Shown here piece after piece: positions 27,007-35,560 of a stretch of 64,000 nucleotides of DNA. Origin of the DNA: JBGZFC01 sp964631255 (GTDB lineage Bacteria; Bacteroidota; Bacteroidia; Bacteroidales; Dysgonomonadaceae); contig CAZVWS010000004.1 in the NCBI GenBank assembly GCA_964631255.1, positions 43,620 to 107,619 of the forward strand, read 5' to 3'. A model generated the notes under the pieces. That model was given only the letters and a program-made list of their open reading frames with translations. It did no database searches and was not told the origin of the DNA. Each line of letters starts with the position of its first letter. Positions within the stretch are counted from its first letter, which is position 1. The position numbers and the translations under genes were made by a program.

Positions 27007-27252
27007 ATGCTTATCAACAAAAACATAGCAGTAAGTGAAAATGGATTCATGTTTAATCCACTCACAGGAGATAGTTTCAGCGTGAACCAAACCGGTTCGT
27101 TTATCATTCAAAAAATGAAAGAAGGCAAATGCGAAAAAGATATTTTACAAGCTCTTTGCCAAGAATACGAATTGGACAGTTACACTGCCGAAAAAGATTT
27201 CTATGATTTCATCTCGTTGTTAAATAGTTATCAGCTCATTGAAAATGAATAG
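27007..27252 (+). CDS. PqqD-like peptide chaperone (RRE fold)
   Basis: An 81-residue protein resembling PqqD: VSENGFMFNPLTGDSFSVNQTGSFII, then a helical part with ILQALCQEYELD and a C-terminal helix. In RiPP pathways this winged-helix fold (RiPP recognition element) binds the leader of a precursor peptide and presents it to modifying enzymes. Here the next gene encodes an ATP-grasp enzyme, and the two overlap by eight bases. No precursor peptide gene is obvious nearby. Function by family; the partner is inferred. Confidence 0.72.
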   Translation: MLINKNIAVSENGFMFNPLTGDSFSVNQTGSFIIQKMKEGKCEKDILQALCQEYELDSYTAEKDFYDFISLLNSYQLIENE

Positions 27253-28294
27253 AAAGAAAATAACTGTTGGTGTTACGGGGCTCAATAACATAGACAGCCC
27301 CGGACCCGGCATGCCCGTTATTCGCGCATTAAAAGAAAGTACCGATTTCGATTTTAGCATTGTTGGTCTTTCGTACGAAACTTTGGAACCCGGAATCTAT
27401 ATGCACGAACTGCTGGATAAGGTATATCAACTACCTTTACCGTCGGCTGGTTCATCAGTTTTGAAAGAGAGATTGCAATACATCCATCAAAAAGAGAAAT
27501 TGAATGTAATTATTCCAAATTTTGATGCAGAATTGCATAATTTTATCAAAATACAACACGCTCTAAAATCGGAAATGGAAATTGCCACATTCTTGCCGTC
27601 GCACGAATCTTTTGAAGAAAGGCAAAAATCGGAACTGAACAAATTTGGCGAAAAATACAACGTGAAAGTACCCAAAAGTTACATGATTAACCAAATATTG
27701 GAGTTCAAAGAGATAGAAAAAGATATTCATTACCCGATGGTAATAAAAGGCAGATATTACGACGCCTATATTGCTTACACTTACGAACAAGCCGTGTCGT
27801 ACTTCTACAAAATAACCTCCAAATGGGGATATCCGGTTATCGTGCAACAGTTTGTAACAGGCACAGAAGTAAATGTAACTGCAATTGGTGACGGCAAGGG
27901 CAGTTGCGTTGGCGCCGTAGCGATGCGAAAACTATACATAACCGATAAGGGCAAGGCGTGGTCGGGCATTGCACTGGAAGACAATAAATTGATGCAAATT
28001 TCGAGTCGGGTAATTGAAAACAGCAAATGGCGTGGCGGATGTGAGTTAGAATTTATCAAAACCAATGATAAAGAATATTATTTGTTAGAAATGAATCCGC
28101 GATTTCCGGCTTGGATATATCTGGCTAACGGTTGCGGACAAAATCATCCCGAAGCACTTGTAAAAATGGCTTTGGGTGAAAAAGTACAGCCATTTGCCCA
28201 ATACAAAAGCGGAAAAATGTTTTTACGCTACTCTACCGATATGATTGTAGATATTTCGGAATTTGAAAAAATTTCAACAACAGGCGAGTTATAA
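27245..28294 (+). CDS. ATP-grasp domain ligase
   Basis: A 349-residue ATP-grasp enzyme. An N-terminal Rossmann-like pre-ATP-grasp domain (MNRKKITVGVTGLN ... VIIPNFDAE) is followed by the ATP-binding part with YPMVIKGRYYD and VIVQQFVTGTEVNV, and the Mg-binding EMNPR near the end. It resembles the carbamoyl-phosphate-synthase branch. These enzymes activate a carboxylate as acyl-phosphate and join it to an amine or similar nucleophile; the substrate is unknown. ATG 27245 is chosen over an in-frame TTG at 27239. It belongs to the PqqD operon. Confidence 0.82.
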   Translation: MNRKKITVGVTGLNNIDSPGPGMPVIRALKESTDFDFSIVGLSYETLEPGIYMHELLDKVYQLPLPSAGSSVLKERLQYIHQKEKLNVIIPNFDAELHNFIKIQHALKSEMEIATFLPSHESFEERQKSELNKFGEKYNVKVPKSYMINQILEFKEIEKDIHYPMVIKGRYYDAYIAYTYEQAVSYFYKITSKWGYPVIVQQFVTGTEVNVTAIGDGKGSCVGAVAMRKLYITDKGKAWSGIALEDNKLMQISSRVIENSKWRGGCELEFIKTNDKEYYLLEMNPRFPAWIYLANGCGQNHPEALVKMALGEKVQPFAQYKSGKMFLRYSTDMIVDISEFEKISTTGEL

Positions 28295-28391
28295 CTCTTC
28301 ACTCAATCATAAAAAGAAAATTTTCAAAATTAACATCTTCAATCAGATAGTAAAGAATCAGGAACAACAAAAAGTGATAAAAAACGAACTT

Positions 28392-29747
28392 ATGAAACTA
28401 ACATACGAACGACCGATAATTCAAAAATTAAATACAGGCTTACTTAATAAATTTGGTTACAGAACCGAATACACACCACTAAAACAGATTGATGGTGTAT
28501 CTGTTAACGAATTGATGGATAGCTACGGTTCCCCGCTATTTGTGATAAGCGAAAAAACAATACGCGACACCTATCAACGTGCACAAAAAGCATTTAAAAT
28601 GCGCTACCCGAAAGTGCAGTTTGCCTGGAGTTACAAGACCAATTATCTGGATGCCGTGTGTCATATTTTTCATCAGGAAGGTAGTTGGGCTGAAGTTGTA
28701 TCGGGTTTTGAGTACCAGAAAGCAATTCGCAACGGCGTTCCGGGTAATCTCATCATCTTTAATGGTCCCGACAAATCAGCAGAAGATTTGCTGACCGCCA
28801 CCACCAATGGTTCTTTGATTCATATTGACCATTTCGACGAACTTTATACCCTCATCCAAATTTTGGAAGGCACCCAACTCAAAGCAAGGGTTGCCATTCG
28901 GGTAAATATGGATACTGGCGTCTATCCGCAATGGCATCGATTTGGTTTCAATTACGAATCGGGCGAAGCTTGGAGTGCCATCATGAAAATTGTTACCCAA
29001 AAAAACTTAGAGTTAGAGGGTTTGCATTGCCACATTGGCACGTACATGCTAACAGCAAACGCGTACGCAGTAGCTGCACAAAAAATGTGCGAACTGGCAC
29101 ATAAAACGGCTACCAAAGCCGGCATTAAAGTAAAATATATGGATTTGGGAGGCGGATTTTGCTCCACCAATACACTAAAAGGCTCTTACTTGCCGGGTGC
29201 AGATATGACTCCGTCGTTCGATGATTATGCCGAAGCCATTACAAATACCATTTTGCATTTCGGATTCAAGCCCGACGAGTTGCCGCTGCTCATTCTCGAA
29301 ACCGGTCGTGCGCTCATAGATGAAGCGGGTTATCTGCTCGGCTCCGTGCTGGCAACCAAACGTATGCCCGACGGACGACGTGCCACCCTTCTCGATATTG
29401 GATTAAATATCATGTTCACATCCTTCTGGTACAACCACCGTGTGTCGGTTGCCCAAGATTTTTCCCAACATTCCGAAGAGATGGTGCTGTATGGCCCGCT
29501 TTGTATGAATATCGACTGTCTTCGTGAAAGTATTTATCTGCCACTGCTCAAAAAAGGAGATAAAGTGGTGGTGCACGAAGTTGGAGCATACAACATGACC
29601 CAATGGATGCAATTTATCACACTGCGCCCCAATATTGTACTGATAGACACAAAGGGTAAAGTGCATCTGATTAGAAAAGAGGAAACCACAGAATCTATTG
29701 TATCTCATGAATTGACGCCCAAGTATCTGGCTACCTTTACTTTGTAA
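28392..29747 (+). CDS. PLP-dependent decarboxylase, fold III (LysA/ODC-like)
   Basis: A 451-residue alanine-racemase-fold decarboxylase. The PLP lysine is Lys82 in AWSYKTNYL, the glycine-rich phosphate loop is LDLGGGF-like (YMDLGGGFC), and LETGRALIDEAG follows. The substrate-specificity loop near the C-terminus reads GPLCMNIDCL. Diaminopimelate decarboxylases have CESGD there and ornithine decarboxylases CDGLD, so the substrate may be different. ATG 28392 is the first ATG; a TTG frame back to 28263 would overlap the ATP-grasp gene. It lies in the same operon, so it could supply a decarboxylated amino acid to the ligase (inference). Confidence 0.82.
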   Translation: MKLTYERPIIQKLNTGLLNKFGYRTEYTPLKQIDGVSVNELMDSYGSPLFVISEKTIRDTYQRAQKAFKMRYPKVQFAWSYKTNYLDAVCHIFHQEGSWAEVVSGFEYQKAIRNGVPGNLIIFNGPDKSAEDLLTATTNGSLIHIDHFDELYTLIQILEGTQLKARVAIRVNMDTGVYPQWHRFGFNYESGEAWSAIMKIVTQKNLELEGLHCHIGTYMLTANAYAVAAQKMCELAHKTATKAGIKVKYMDLGGGFCSTNTLKGSYLPGADMTPSFDDYAEAITNTILHFGFKPDELPLLILETGRALIDEAGYLLGSVLATKRMPDGRRATLLDIGLNIMFTSFWYNHRVSVAQDFSQHSEEMVLYGPLCMNIDCLRESIYLPLLKKGDKVVVHEVGAYNMTQWMQFITLRPNIVLIDTKGKVHLIRKEETTESIVSHELTPKYLATFTL

Positions 29748-29768
29748 TTATTTTTAAAGTTACACCGA

Positions 29769-31940
29769 ATGAAAACTCGGATACAATCAACCGCAAAGCT
29801 ACACCTGCATGGTTTGATAAACAGCTACGCGCAAATATTTTTCTCTCAAGACAAATGGTATGCCATTGTTTTGCTGATCCTTAGCATGTTAGACCAGAGG
29901 GTAGGATTAGGTGGATTGGTGGCTGTGCTTATAACCAACTTAGTGGCGCATCTTTTCGGTTTTTCAAAAGATAAGATTCTGGCAGGACTATATGGTTTTA
30001 ATGCCATTTTTATCGGATTGAGTTTGACATACAAATTTCACGTTAATTCCTCTTTCTTGATTCTTTTCTTTTTCTCAGTCGTATTAGGATTTATGTTTAC
30101 AATCTGGTTCGAAACACTTTTCAGCAAATACAAAATTCCAATCCTAACCTTGCCGTTTGTTTTTACCCTTTTCATTATCGATTTATCGTTCACCAATTTT
30201 ACCAACATACAACCCATTCTTCCTTTTGATAGAGTTACCATTGTATTGGCTGAACAAATGAAAGCTCCTTGGTATTACTTGGTACATCTTCTGGATAGTG
30301 TTTCATTGCCACAAATGCTTCTCTATTATCTGAAAACGATGGCATCAATCTTTTTTGCCGATAGTGTTTTGGTTGGTATAATTATGGTGATTGCCCTGTT
30401 TTTTCATTCGCGAATAAAATCAACGGTTGCTTTCTTGGGATTTCTTTTCGCATTTATTACAGGTAAAATGATGGGCGTAGATGTTCAGCAACTAACTCAA
30501 AATCTGGTAGGTGTGAACTATATTTTTTGGGGAATGGCGATGGGTAGTTTCTTTATTATCCCCAACGCGTACAGCTATTTGCTGGTCATTGGGCTTACCC
30601 CAGTACTATTTTTCTTTCAAACAGGCATTGATAATTTAATTTCATTTGCCGGATTGGCATCATATACCCTGTCATTCAGTTTGATAACGATTTTAGTTCT
30701 GTTTATTTTGAAACAAAGAAGTAAAAACAGATTTTTTATTTTCCCATTTATTCAATATTATAATCCCGAAAAAACAGTTTACAAAAATATGAATTATATG
30801 CAGCGTTTCGGGCAGGAAGTATTGTTTAAGTTTCAACTACCTTTTCTAGATAAATGGACTGTCAGTCAAGGTTATAACGGAGCTATTACCCATTTAGGTG
30901 CTTGGGCAAAAGCTATGGACTTTCAGATTACAGATGAGCATGGCAATACCTGTTGCAAACCAAGCAAACAAAAAGAAGATTATTACAGTTTCAACAAGCC
31001 GGTTCTGGCACCTGCAGACGGCTATGTGTATATGATTAGCAATATCACCGAAGACAACGAGATTGGAAGTGTAAATACTATCCAAAATTGGGGTAATACC
31101 ATTATTATCAATCATCTGAATGGACTTTTTTCACAATTAAGTCATTTAAAAAAAGATAGTTTCAGAGTTCAGATTGGCGATTTTGTTACAAAAGGTAGCG
31201 TGGTTGCTGCTTGTGGTAATTCGGGAAGATCGCCCGAACCACATTTGCATTTTCAGATTCAACTCTCGCCCGAGATTGGCGCGACAACTTACTCGTATCC
31301 TATAGGATATTTTTTTGAAAAAACAGAAGAAGCACCCATCCTTCGAATAGGAGATACACCCAAGGAGAACAGTACTATTTATAACGTAATCTCTTCGGAA
31401 CTGGCACACCATGCTTTTGATACAATGCCGGGCAGAGTGCTTCGTGTAAAAAGTAACAACGATGATTTTTTGTGGGTCATTGCTACCGATGCTTACAATA
31501 AGAAATACATCTATTGTAACAAATCAAAATCTGTGGCTTATATCGAAAACAATGGTACCATGTTCTATTTTACCGATTTTGAAGGGAAAAAATCCTCCCC
31601 ACTTTATTTCTTGTATCGAAGTTGCTTCAAAATATTGCTATCCAACGAAATAGGTATTGTTATTAAAGACGCTATCCCACTGACTAAAGAGCATCCCATT
31701 GGCACAAAATGGTTGCAAGATTTGGTCGCACCGTTTTTTATTTTTACACAAGTAAAATATCAATCGAAACTTATCGAATCCAATCATGCACATTATCCAA
31801 CAGAACTTGTGTATCAGACAGAAACACATGTTTCTCCACTCAATTTAAAAAGGGGAAGAAAATTTGCCACAGTAACAATTGCAAGCAATAGAATTGAAAT
31901 AAACTCAAAAAACAGGAAATTATGTATAGATTGGGGCTGA
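29769..31940 (+). CDS. Urea-transporter-like membrane domain fused to M23 peptidase
   Basis: A 723-residue fusion. Residues 1-about 320 hold some ten membrane segments with the urea transporter signature LAGLYGFNAIFIGLSL and its second-half counterpart (LVGVNYIFWGMAMG). Residues about 340-540 form an M23/LytM metallopeptidase domain. His375 and Asp384 (THLGAWAKAMD) and His492/His494 (EPHLHF) are the expected zinc and catalytic residues. A C-terminal beta-rich part of about 180 residues is unassigned. M23 enzymes cut peptidoglycan cross-links. Fusion to a channel for small amides is odd and suggests import or export coupled to cell-wall work. It overlaps the next gene by 19 bases. Confidence 0.82.
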   Translation: MKTRIQSTAKLHLHGLINSYAQIFFSQDKWYAIVLLILSMLDQRVGLGGLVAVLITNLVAHLFGFSKDKILAGLYGFNAIFIGLSLTYKFHVNSSFLILFFFSVVLGFMFTIWFETLFSKYKIPILTLPFVFTLFIIDLSFTNFTNIQPILPFDRVTIVLAEQMKAPWYYLVHLLDSVSLPQMLLYYLKTMASIFFADSVLVGIIMVIALFFHSRIKSTVAFLGFLFAFITGKMMGVDVQQLTQNLVGVNYIFWGMAMGSFFIIPNAYSYLLVIGLTPVLFFFQTGIDNLISFAGLASYTLSFSLITILVLFILKQRSKNRFFIFPFIQYYNPEKTVYKNMNYMQRFGQEVLFKFQLPFLDKWTVSQGYNGAITHLGAWAKAMDFQITDEHGNTCCKPSKQKEDYYSFNKPVLAPADGYVYMISNITEDNEIGSVNTIQNWGNTIIINHLNGLFSQLSHLKKDSFRVQIGDFVTKGSVVAACGNSGRSPEPHLHFQIQLSPEIGATTYSYPIGYFFEKTEEAPILRIGDTPKENSTIYNVISSELAHHAFDTMPGRVLRVKSNNDDFLWVIATDAYNKKYIYCNKSKSVAYIENNGTMFYFTDFEGKKSSPLYFLYRSCFKILLSNEIGIVIKDAIPLTKEHPIGTKWLQDLVAPFFIFTQVKYQSKLIESNHAHYPTELVYQTETHVSPLNLKRGRKFATVTIASNRIEINSKNRKLCIDWG

Positions 31941-33154
31941 TTACAATATTTATTTTAACCGTCTGGATTCTGAATGCACAAACTAATGTGAGTGCCATAC
32001 AAACAGACAGTATCAAGCAAGCAACTATGCGCAATAAAAAAGGGACAGACACCACGTTTCAGCAAATTTATTGGCAAAAAGCAAAAAATAGTTTTTCAAA
32101 AAAAAATTATGCATTGGCAGCAAAATATTTCTCTGAAGAACTCAAAAGTAACCCATTGGATTCCAATTTACAACAAGAATTATACCATTCATATTTACTA
32201 AGCGGACAAAAGGTAAAAGCCGAAGTTTTATTTAAATCGGTTTTGCCGTCGTATCACAAAAAATCAGTTATAGAGTATATCGCTCTCTCATCTGGGTATC
32301 TTGTCAACAACAACAAACCCAAAATAATGCTTCATTTTCCACAATACGACTCAGTCAACCAATACCAAAATATGTTTTACACGAGTCTTACATTGGGTTT
32401 GAATATAACAAAAAGAACTAAATTGACACTTGGGTATCAGATGTACAATACACATTTTGAGCAATATGGCACAATGGGTCTTCTTCAGAATTTTAATCTA
32501 TCTCAGCACCAGTGGATAGCATCGTTGCAATATTTTGCAAAAAACAATATTTCGACCGGTTTTTCGGCAGCTTTTTATCAGATTGATACTTTTAATAAAC
32601 AACAATTCTATTCAAATAATTCATCGGGCAACCCCCCAAAAAAAAGTTCTTCTTCGGCATTTTCTGTACTTGCATTTATAAACAAACGTTTTGTCCATCT
32701 TCAACCCGAAATTTCCATTGCCTATTCCAATTTTGGTACAGATAAACAGTATCAGGCAGAAGGTTCGCTCACGTATTATCCTCTTGGCAATCTAAATTTA
32801 TACGGTCAAACAAAACTTGCCGCCATACACAATGTTCATTTTTTGCAAACAAATCAATTCGTCTTTTCGCAAAGCGTAGGGGTTCGATTAATCAAACAAT
32901 TGTGGTTGGACGGACGTATGGGTATCGGAAACCAACAAAACTACATCACGGAACACTCTTTTTTGGTTTACGACACCTACAATCCCATCATAGCTATTAC
33001 CGGCGCTTCGCTCTCCTATTATTTCAAGAAGGCTACTATATCTGCAGGATATCAATGGCACAAAAGAGAAGGATATGCTTACTCTATGATAGATTACACC
33101 AAATACAGTTATAACAATCACTTAATAAACATAGCATTGGTATGGAACTTTTAA
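31922..33154 (+). CDS. TPR and outer-membrane beta-barrel protein
   Basis: A 410-residue secreted protein. The signal peptide ends near LNAQ (residues 1-20). A short TPR-like helical region follows (about residues 45-125, AKNSFSKKNYALAAKYFSEEL). The C-terminal part consists of amphipathic beta-strands and ends in Phe, typical of barrels inserted by BAM. It probably lies in the outer membrane and faces the M23 fusion protein across the periplasm. Overlaps on both sides (19 and 13 bases) show it belongs to the PqqD operon. Not a recognised named family. Confidence 0.75.
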   Translation: MYRLGLITIFILTVWILNAQTNVSAIQTDSIKQATMRNKKGTDTTFQQIYWQKAKNSFSKKNYALAAKYFSEELKSNPLDSNLQQELYHSYLLSGQKVKAEVLFKSVLPSYHKKSVIEYIALSSGYLVNNNKPKIMLHFPQYDSVNQYQNMFYTSLTLGLNITKRTKLTLGYQMYNTHFEQYGTMGLLQNFNLSQHQWIASLQYFAKNNISTGFSAAFYQIDTFNKQQFYSNNSSGNPPKKSSSSAFSVLAFINKRFVHLQPEISIAYSNFGTDKQYQAEGSLTYYPLGNLNLYGQTKLAAIHNVHFLQTNQFVFSQSVGVRLIKQLWLDGRMGIGNQQNYITEHSFLVYDTYNPIIAITGASLSYYFKKATISAGYQWHKREGYAYSMIDYTKYSYNNHLINIALVWNF

Positions 33155-33756
33155 CTAAAAAATACGGCTTGATATTGGTTTTATTCTTGTTTGTTCTCTC
33201 TGCTACGGCGCAAACAGAAATCTCTAATCACTTCTCCAACAGCTATAAATACGAATCTACGGGCGATTATAGAAAAGCTATTCAAGAAATGAATTTCCTG
33301 AAAGGTTACGATTACCACAAAGCTTTGCGATTGGGCTGGCTGTATTATTTGTCAAAAGATTTTGAGAGTAGCAAGAAGTATTACAATCAGGCTATCAGTC
33401 TATCTCCCAAATCAGTAGAAGCACTTTTGGGGATTTGTTATCCTTTGGAAGTACAAAATAAAACCGAAGAATTAGAAATTGTATATAAAAAAATACTCCT
33501 TTTGGATAAAAACAACTCCAAGATAAACTACGCGTTAGGAAATATATATTATTACAAGAAAAATTTTAAACTAGCAGAAAAATACTACGATATTGTGATA
33601 CAATTGTATCCGTCCGATTATTATTCAACACTTATGGGGGCGTGGACTAAATATTTTTTGGGTAAAAAAGCCGAAGCGCTCAAACTATTTAACCATGTAC
33701 TCATTATTTCGCCAACCGACCAATCGGCAAAATATGGACTCAATCTTCTGAAATAA
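33142..33756 (+). CDS. Secreted TPR protein
   Basis: A 204-residue protein with a signal peptide (cleavage near LSATAQ). About four TPR repeats cover the rest (for example LGWLYYLSKDFESSKKYYNQAI and YALGNIYYYKKNFKLAEKYYDI). TPR proteins mediate protein contacts; here it is most likely a periplasmic scaffold for the overlapping barrel protein. It is the last gene of the operon, and the SMR gene is convergent only three bases away. Confidence 0.8.
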   Translation: MELLTKKYGLILVLFLFVLSATAQTEISNHFSNSYKYESTGDYRKAIQEMNFLKGYDYHKALRLGWLYYLSKDFESSKKYYNQAISLSPKSVEALLGICYPLEVQNKTEELEIVYKKILLLDKNNSKINYALGNIYYYKKNFKLAEKYYDIVIQLYPSDYYSTLMGAWTKYFLGKKAEALKLFNHVLIISPTDQSAKYGLNLLK

Positions 33757-33758
33757 TA

Positions 33759-34094
33759 CTACTTGCTCACCAAATTGAGCCCCACGATAGAAATTACCAA
33801 GGTAATCAGGAAAAAGATGCGCCAAAAAGCAGTAGATTCACCCAAGAAGACAATGCCGGCAAGTACTGTAAATACAGCCCCAATACCACCCCAAACGGCG
33901 TATCCGGTGCCAATGGCAATAGCATTTTCGCCACTAATGGCTTTGTACAACAAAAACATGCTGATAGAAACACTTGCCACAAAAGAGAGAAACCAGAGCC
34001 AAGCGGTTTTTCCCGAACTTTCGGACATACGCTCTAAACTAAAAGCAAATACGGCTTCGAACAAGCCCCCGACAATAAGATAAATCCAATTCAT
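33759..34094 (-). CDS. Small multidrug resistance (SMR/EmrE-like) transporter
   Basis: A 111-residue four-helix membrane protein. It begins MNWIYLIVGGLFEAVFAFSL, which places the key membrane-embedded Glu in helix 1, and continues with YAVWGGIGAVFTVLAGIVFLGE, the conserved helix 3-4 region. The longer frame to 34169 adds 25 residues that do not fit the family, so ATG 34094 is preferred. SMR proteins work as dimers exchanging protons for cationic drugs, guanidinium or polyamines. The gene is convergent with the TPR operon. Confidence 0.88.
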   Translation of the reverse strand: MNWIYLIVGGLFEAVFAFSLERMSESSGKTAWLWFLSFVASVSISMFLLYKAISGENAIAIGTGYAVWGGIGAVFTVLAGIVFLGESTAFWRIFFLITLVISIVGLNLVSK

Positions 34095-34256
34095 AATAAT
34101 AGCACCATGAGAACGTGTTTTGCGACACGAGATTACAGAAATTTCTTGCAAAAATAGCATAGTTTTCACAAAAAAGGAAAACTGTGTGGCAAGTTAACAA
34201 AAAAATGAGCAAGAAATAGAAATTCAGGACTGAAAATTACTAACTCAATTTTGCAT

Positions 34257-34562
34257 TTATTCGATAACAAGTATCTGTAATTCAATTTTTTTAATTGGTT
34301 TTTTATCTTTCTCCCATGGTCTTTTTTCGACTAAAACAACCGTTGTTTCGCCCGCAGAAAGCGCTTCAATAGTTACCAAAACGAGAATACTTGCACCAAT
34401 AATTACATCATCGATGCTCTTTTTTTTCTGCCGGTTTTCGAGTGTTACACGCACCATTGTTTCGTCATACGACTCCGCGCTCCACAAATATCCGGTTGTT
34501 GGGTTCGATTGTATCTCGAACGTATATTTTTCATTTTTTTTTAAAGAAATTGATTTTGCCAT
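34257..34562 (-). CDS. Chagasin-family (I42) cysteine-protease inhibitor
   Basis: A 101-residue protein with the chagasin pattern. The first inhibitory loop is NPTTGYLW at residues 20-27, and the third is RPWE at 81-84. The middle loop, usually GxGG-like, is replaced by DVIIGAS. The chagasin fold blocks papain-like proteases by inserting these three loops into the active-site cleft. There is no signal peptide, so it is cytoplasmic, like the papain-like protease encoded just upstream. It has its own -7 box (34596-34603) behind the protease terminator, so the two can be made in different amounts. That it inhibits this neighbour is inference. Confidence 0.85.
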   Translation of the reverse strand: MAKSISLKKNEKYTFEIQSNPTTGYLWSAESYDETMVRVTLENRQKKKSIDDVIIGASILVLVTIEALSAGETTVVLVEKRPWEKDKKPIKKIELQILVIE

Positions 34563-34595
34563 TTAATTGAAGTATTTACATTGTACATTTCCAAT

Positions 34596-34603
34596 CAAAG
34601 ATA
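34596..34603 (-). promoter_or_regulatory. -7 box for the chagasin-like inhibitor
   Basis: TATCTTTG on the minus strand, 34 bases upstream of the inhibitor ATG and just beyond the protease terminator. No clear -33 element. Confidence 0.5.
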
Positions 34604-34632
34604 CAAAAAAAGCCGATATGAATAATACCGGC
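34604..34632 (-). terminator. Terminator of the papain-like protease gene
   Basis: On the minus strand, GCCGGTAT and ATATCGGC (plus-strand arms 34612-34619 and 34625-34632) form an 8-bp stem with one G-T pair and a 5-base loop, followed by seven T. It separates the protease from the inhibitor. Confidence 0.7.
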
Positions 34633-34640
34633 ATTTTTCA

Positions 34641-35444
34641 CTAATAATCACTCACTTTGCGTATTGTCCAAAAATCGGAACAATAGTTTCTGTCGCTGAT
34701 ATACTGGTAAGGCATCCAAAAATATCCTTTATCTCCCCAGTTTTTACCCCATGAGTTTCTGACCAGTACCATCTGTTTTTCGTCGTCGTATCCTACTGCT
34801 AAAACAGCATGTCCGCCCAACATCGATTCGGTTTTAATATCGGGCATTGGCATGATTCCGGTTGTAGTAACCTCTTGCGAGTAAAAACTCTCGTAAACCG
34901 AAAAACCAAAAGCAATTGGAAATCCCTCGGCTAAGCATTGTTTTATACCCATCAATCCGTTTGAAATACGAAAATAGCTGCCAATTACGTGATTAAGAGC
35001 CGATGTGTAGCACATAACCGGTGGTTTTTTGGTGAATTTTGCAAATGGTTTGGTGCTGGCACTATATCGCCATTCCGATTCGTAACAAACACCTTGCTTG
35101 CTCAATGACTTGATTCCGTCGCGAAGATATGCGCCACTATCGTAGCTTTCACTACCCATCATCACTCTTTCGTTGTAGTACAAAAATAACCTCGACATCC
35201 GTCTATTGCGTTTTTTTTGAACTTTTCGTCCATATTCCACGGCTGCATTCAGCGCATTTGCTGTGCAACTTCCCAAATTGCCCTGACTAAAAACAGGTGG
35301 GCAATTTTTCCTTAAATCTATTTTTGCCGGAAGTGATTTGGCTATTCTCAATGGTGCTACATAAGAATAATCTCTTGCATCGGGTATATCGGGGATCCAC
35401 CCCAATTTTGGCATTTTAATCTTTTTTGGACTATTTGCTTGCAT
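34641..35444 (-). CDS. Cytoplasmic papain-like (C1) cysteine protease
   Basis: A 267-residue C1 peptidase with the complete active site: Gln54 (oxyanion hole) and Cys60 in SQGNLGSCTANAL, His212 in GGHAVLAVGYDD and Asn230 in VRNSWGKNWG. The Gln-Cys spacing equals that of papain. The N-terminus (PKLGWIPDIPDARDY) resembles the short pre-region of bacterial and viral C1 proteases without a long propeptide. No signal peptide is visible, so it should act inside the cell. It is divergent from the DUF2589 operon. Possible roles are maturation or turnover of those proteins (inference). Confidence 0.9.
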   Translation of the reverse strand: MQANSPKKIKMPKLGWIPDIPDARDYSYVAPLRIAKSLPAKIDLRKNCPPVFSQGNLGSCTANALNAAVEYGRKVQKKRNRRMSRLFLYYNERVMMGSESYDSGAYLRDGIKSLSKQGVCYESEWRYSASTKPFAKFTKKPPVMCYTSALNHVIGSYFRISNGLMGIKQCLAEGFPIAFGFSVYESFYSQEVTTTGIMPMPDIKTESMLGGHAVLAVGYDDEKQMVLVRNSWGKNWGDKGYFWMPYQYISDRNYCSDFWTIRKVSDY

Positions 35445-35492
35445 TGTTGTCTTATTTACATTGATTTTTAGTTTTTAGATAACGATACGTTG

Positions 35493-35500
35493 CAAAAATA
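35493..35500 (-). promoter_or_regulatory. -7 box for the papain-like protease
   Basis: TATTTTTG on the minus strand, 48 bases upstream of the ATG. It fits TAnnTTTG; no TTTG 19 bases further up. The direct-repeat element 35531-35560 begins about 30 bases upstream of it. Confidence 0.45.
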
Positions 35501-35530
35501 TAATTTTATATACGTAGATGTTAGGATTTT

Positions 35531-35560
35531 TTGCGCATTTTATAGGACAAATTGCGCATT
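35531..35560. promoter_or_regulatory. Operator candidate: TTGCGCATT direct repeat and shared core
   Basis: TTGCGCATT occurs at 35531-35539 and 35552-35560, exactly 21 bp apart (two helical turns). The stretch 35542-35559, read on the minus strand, is ATGCGCAATTTGTCCTAT. That matches 17 of 18 bases of the element at 36377-36394 in front of the divergent operon. Confidence 0.55.

Noticed and set aside
33142..35444. The SMR transporter considered as part of the protease/DUF2589 system
   Set aside because: It is separated by its own start region and has an ordinary complete SMR sequence; nothing links it to the protease beyond position.
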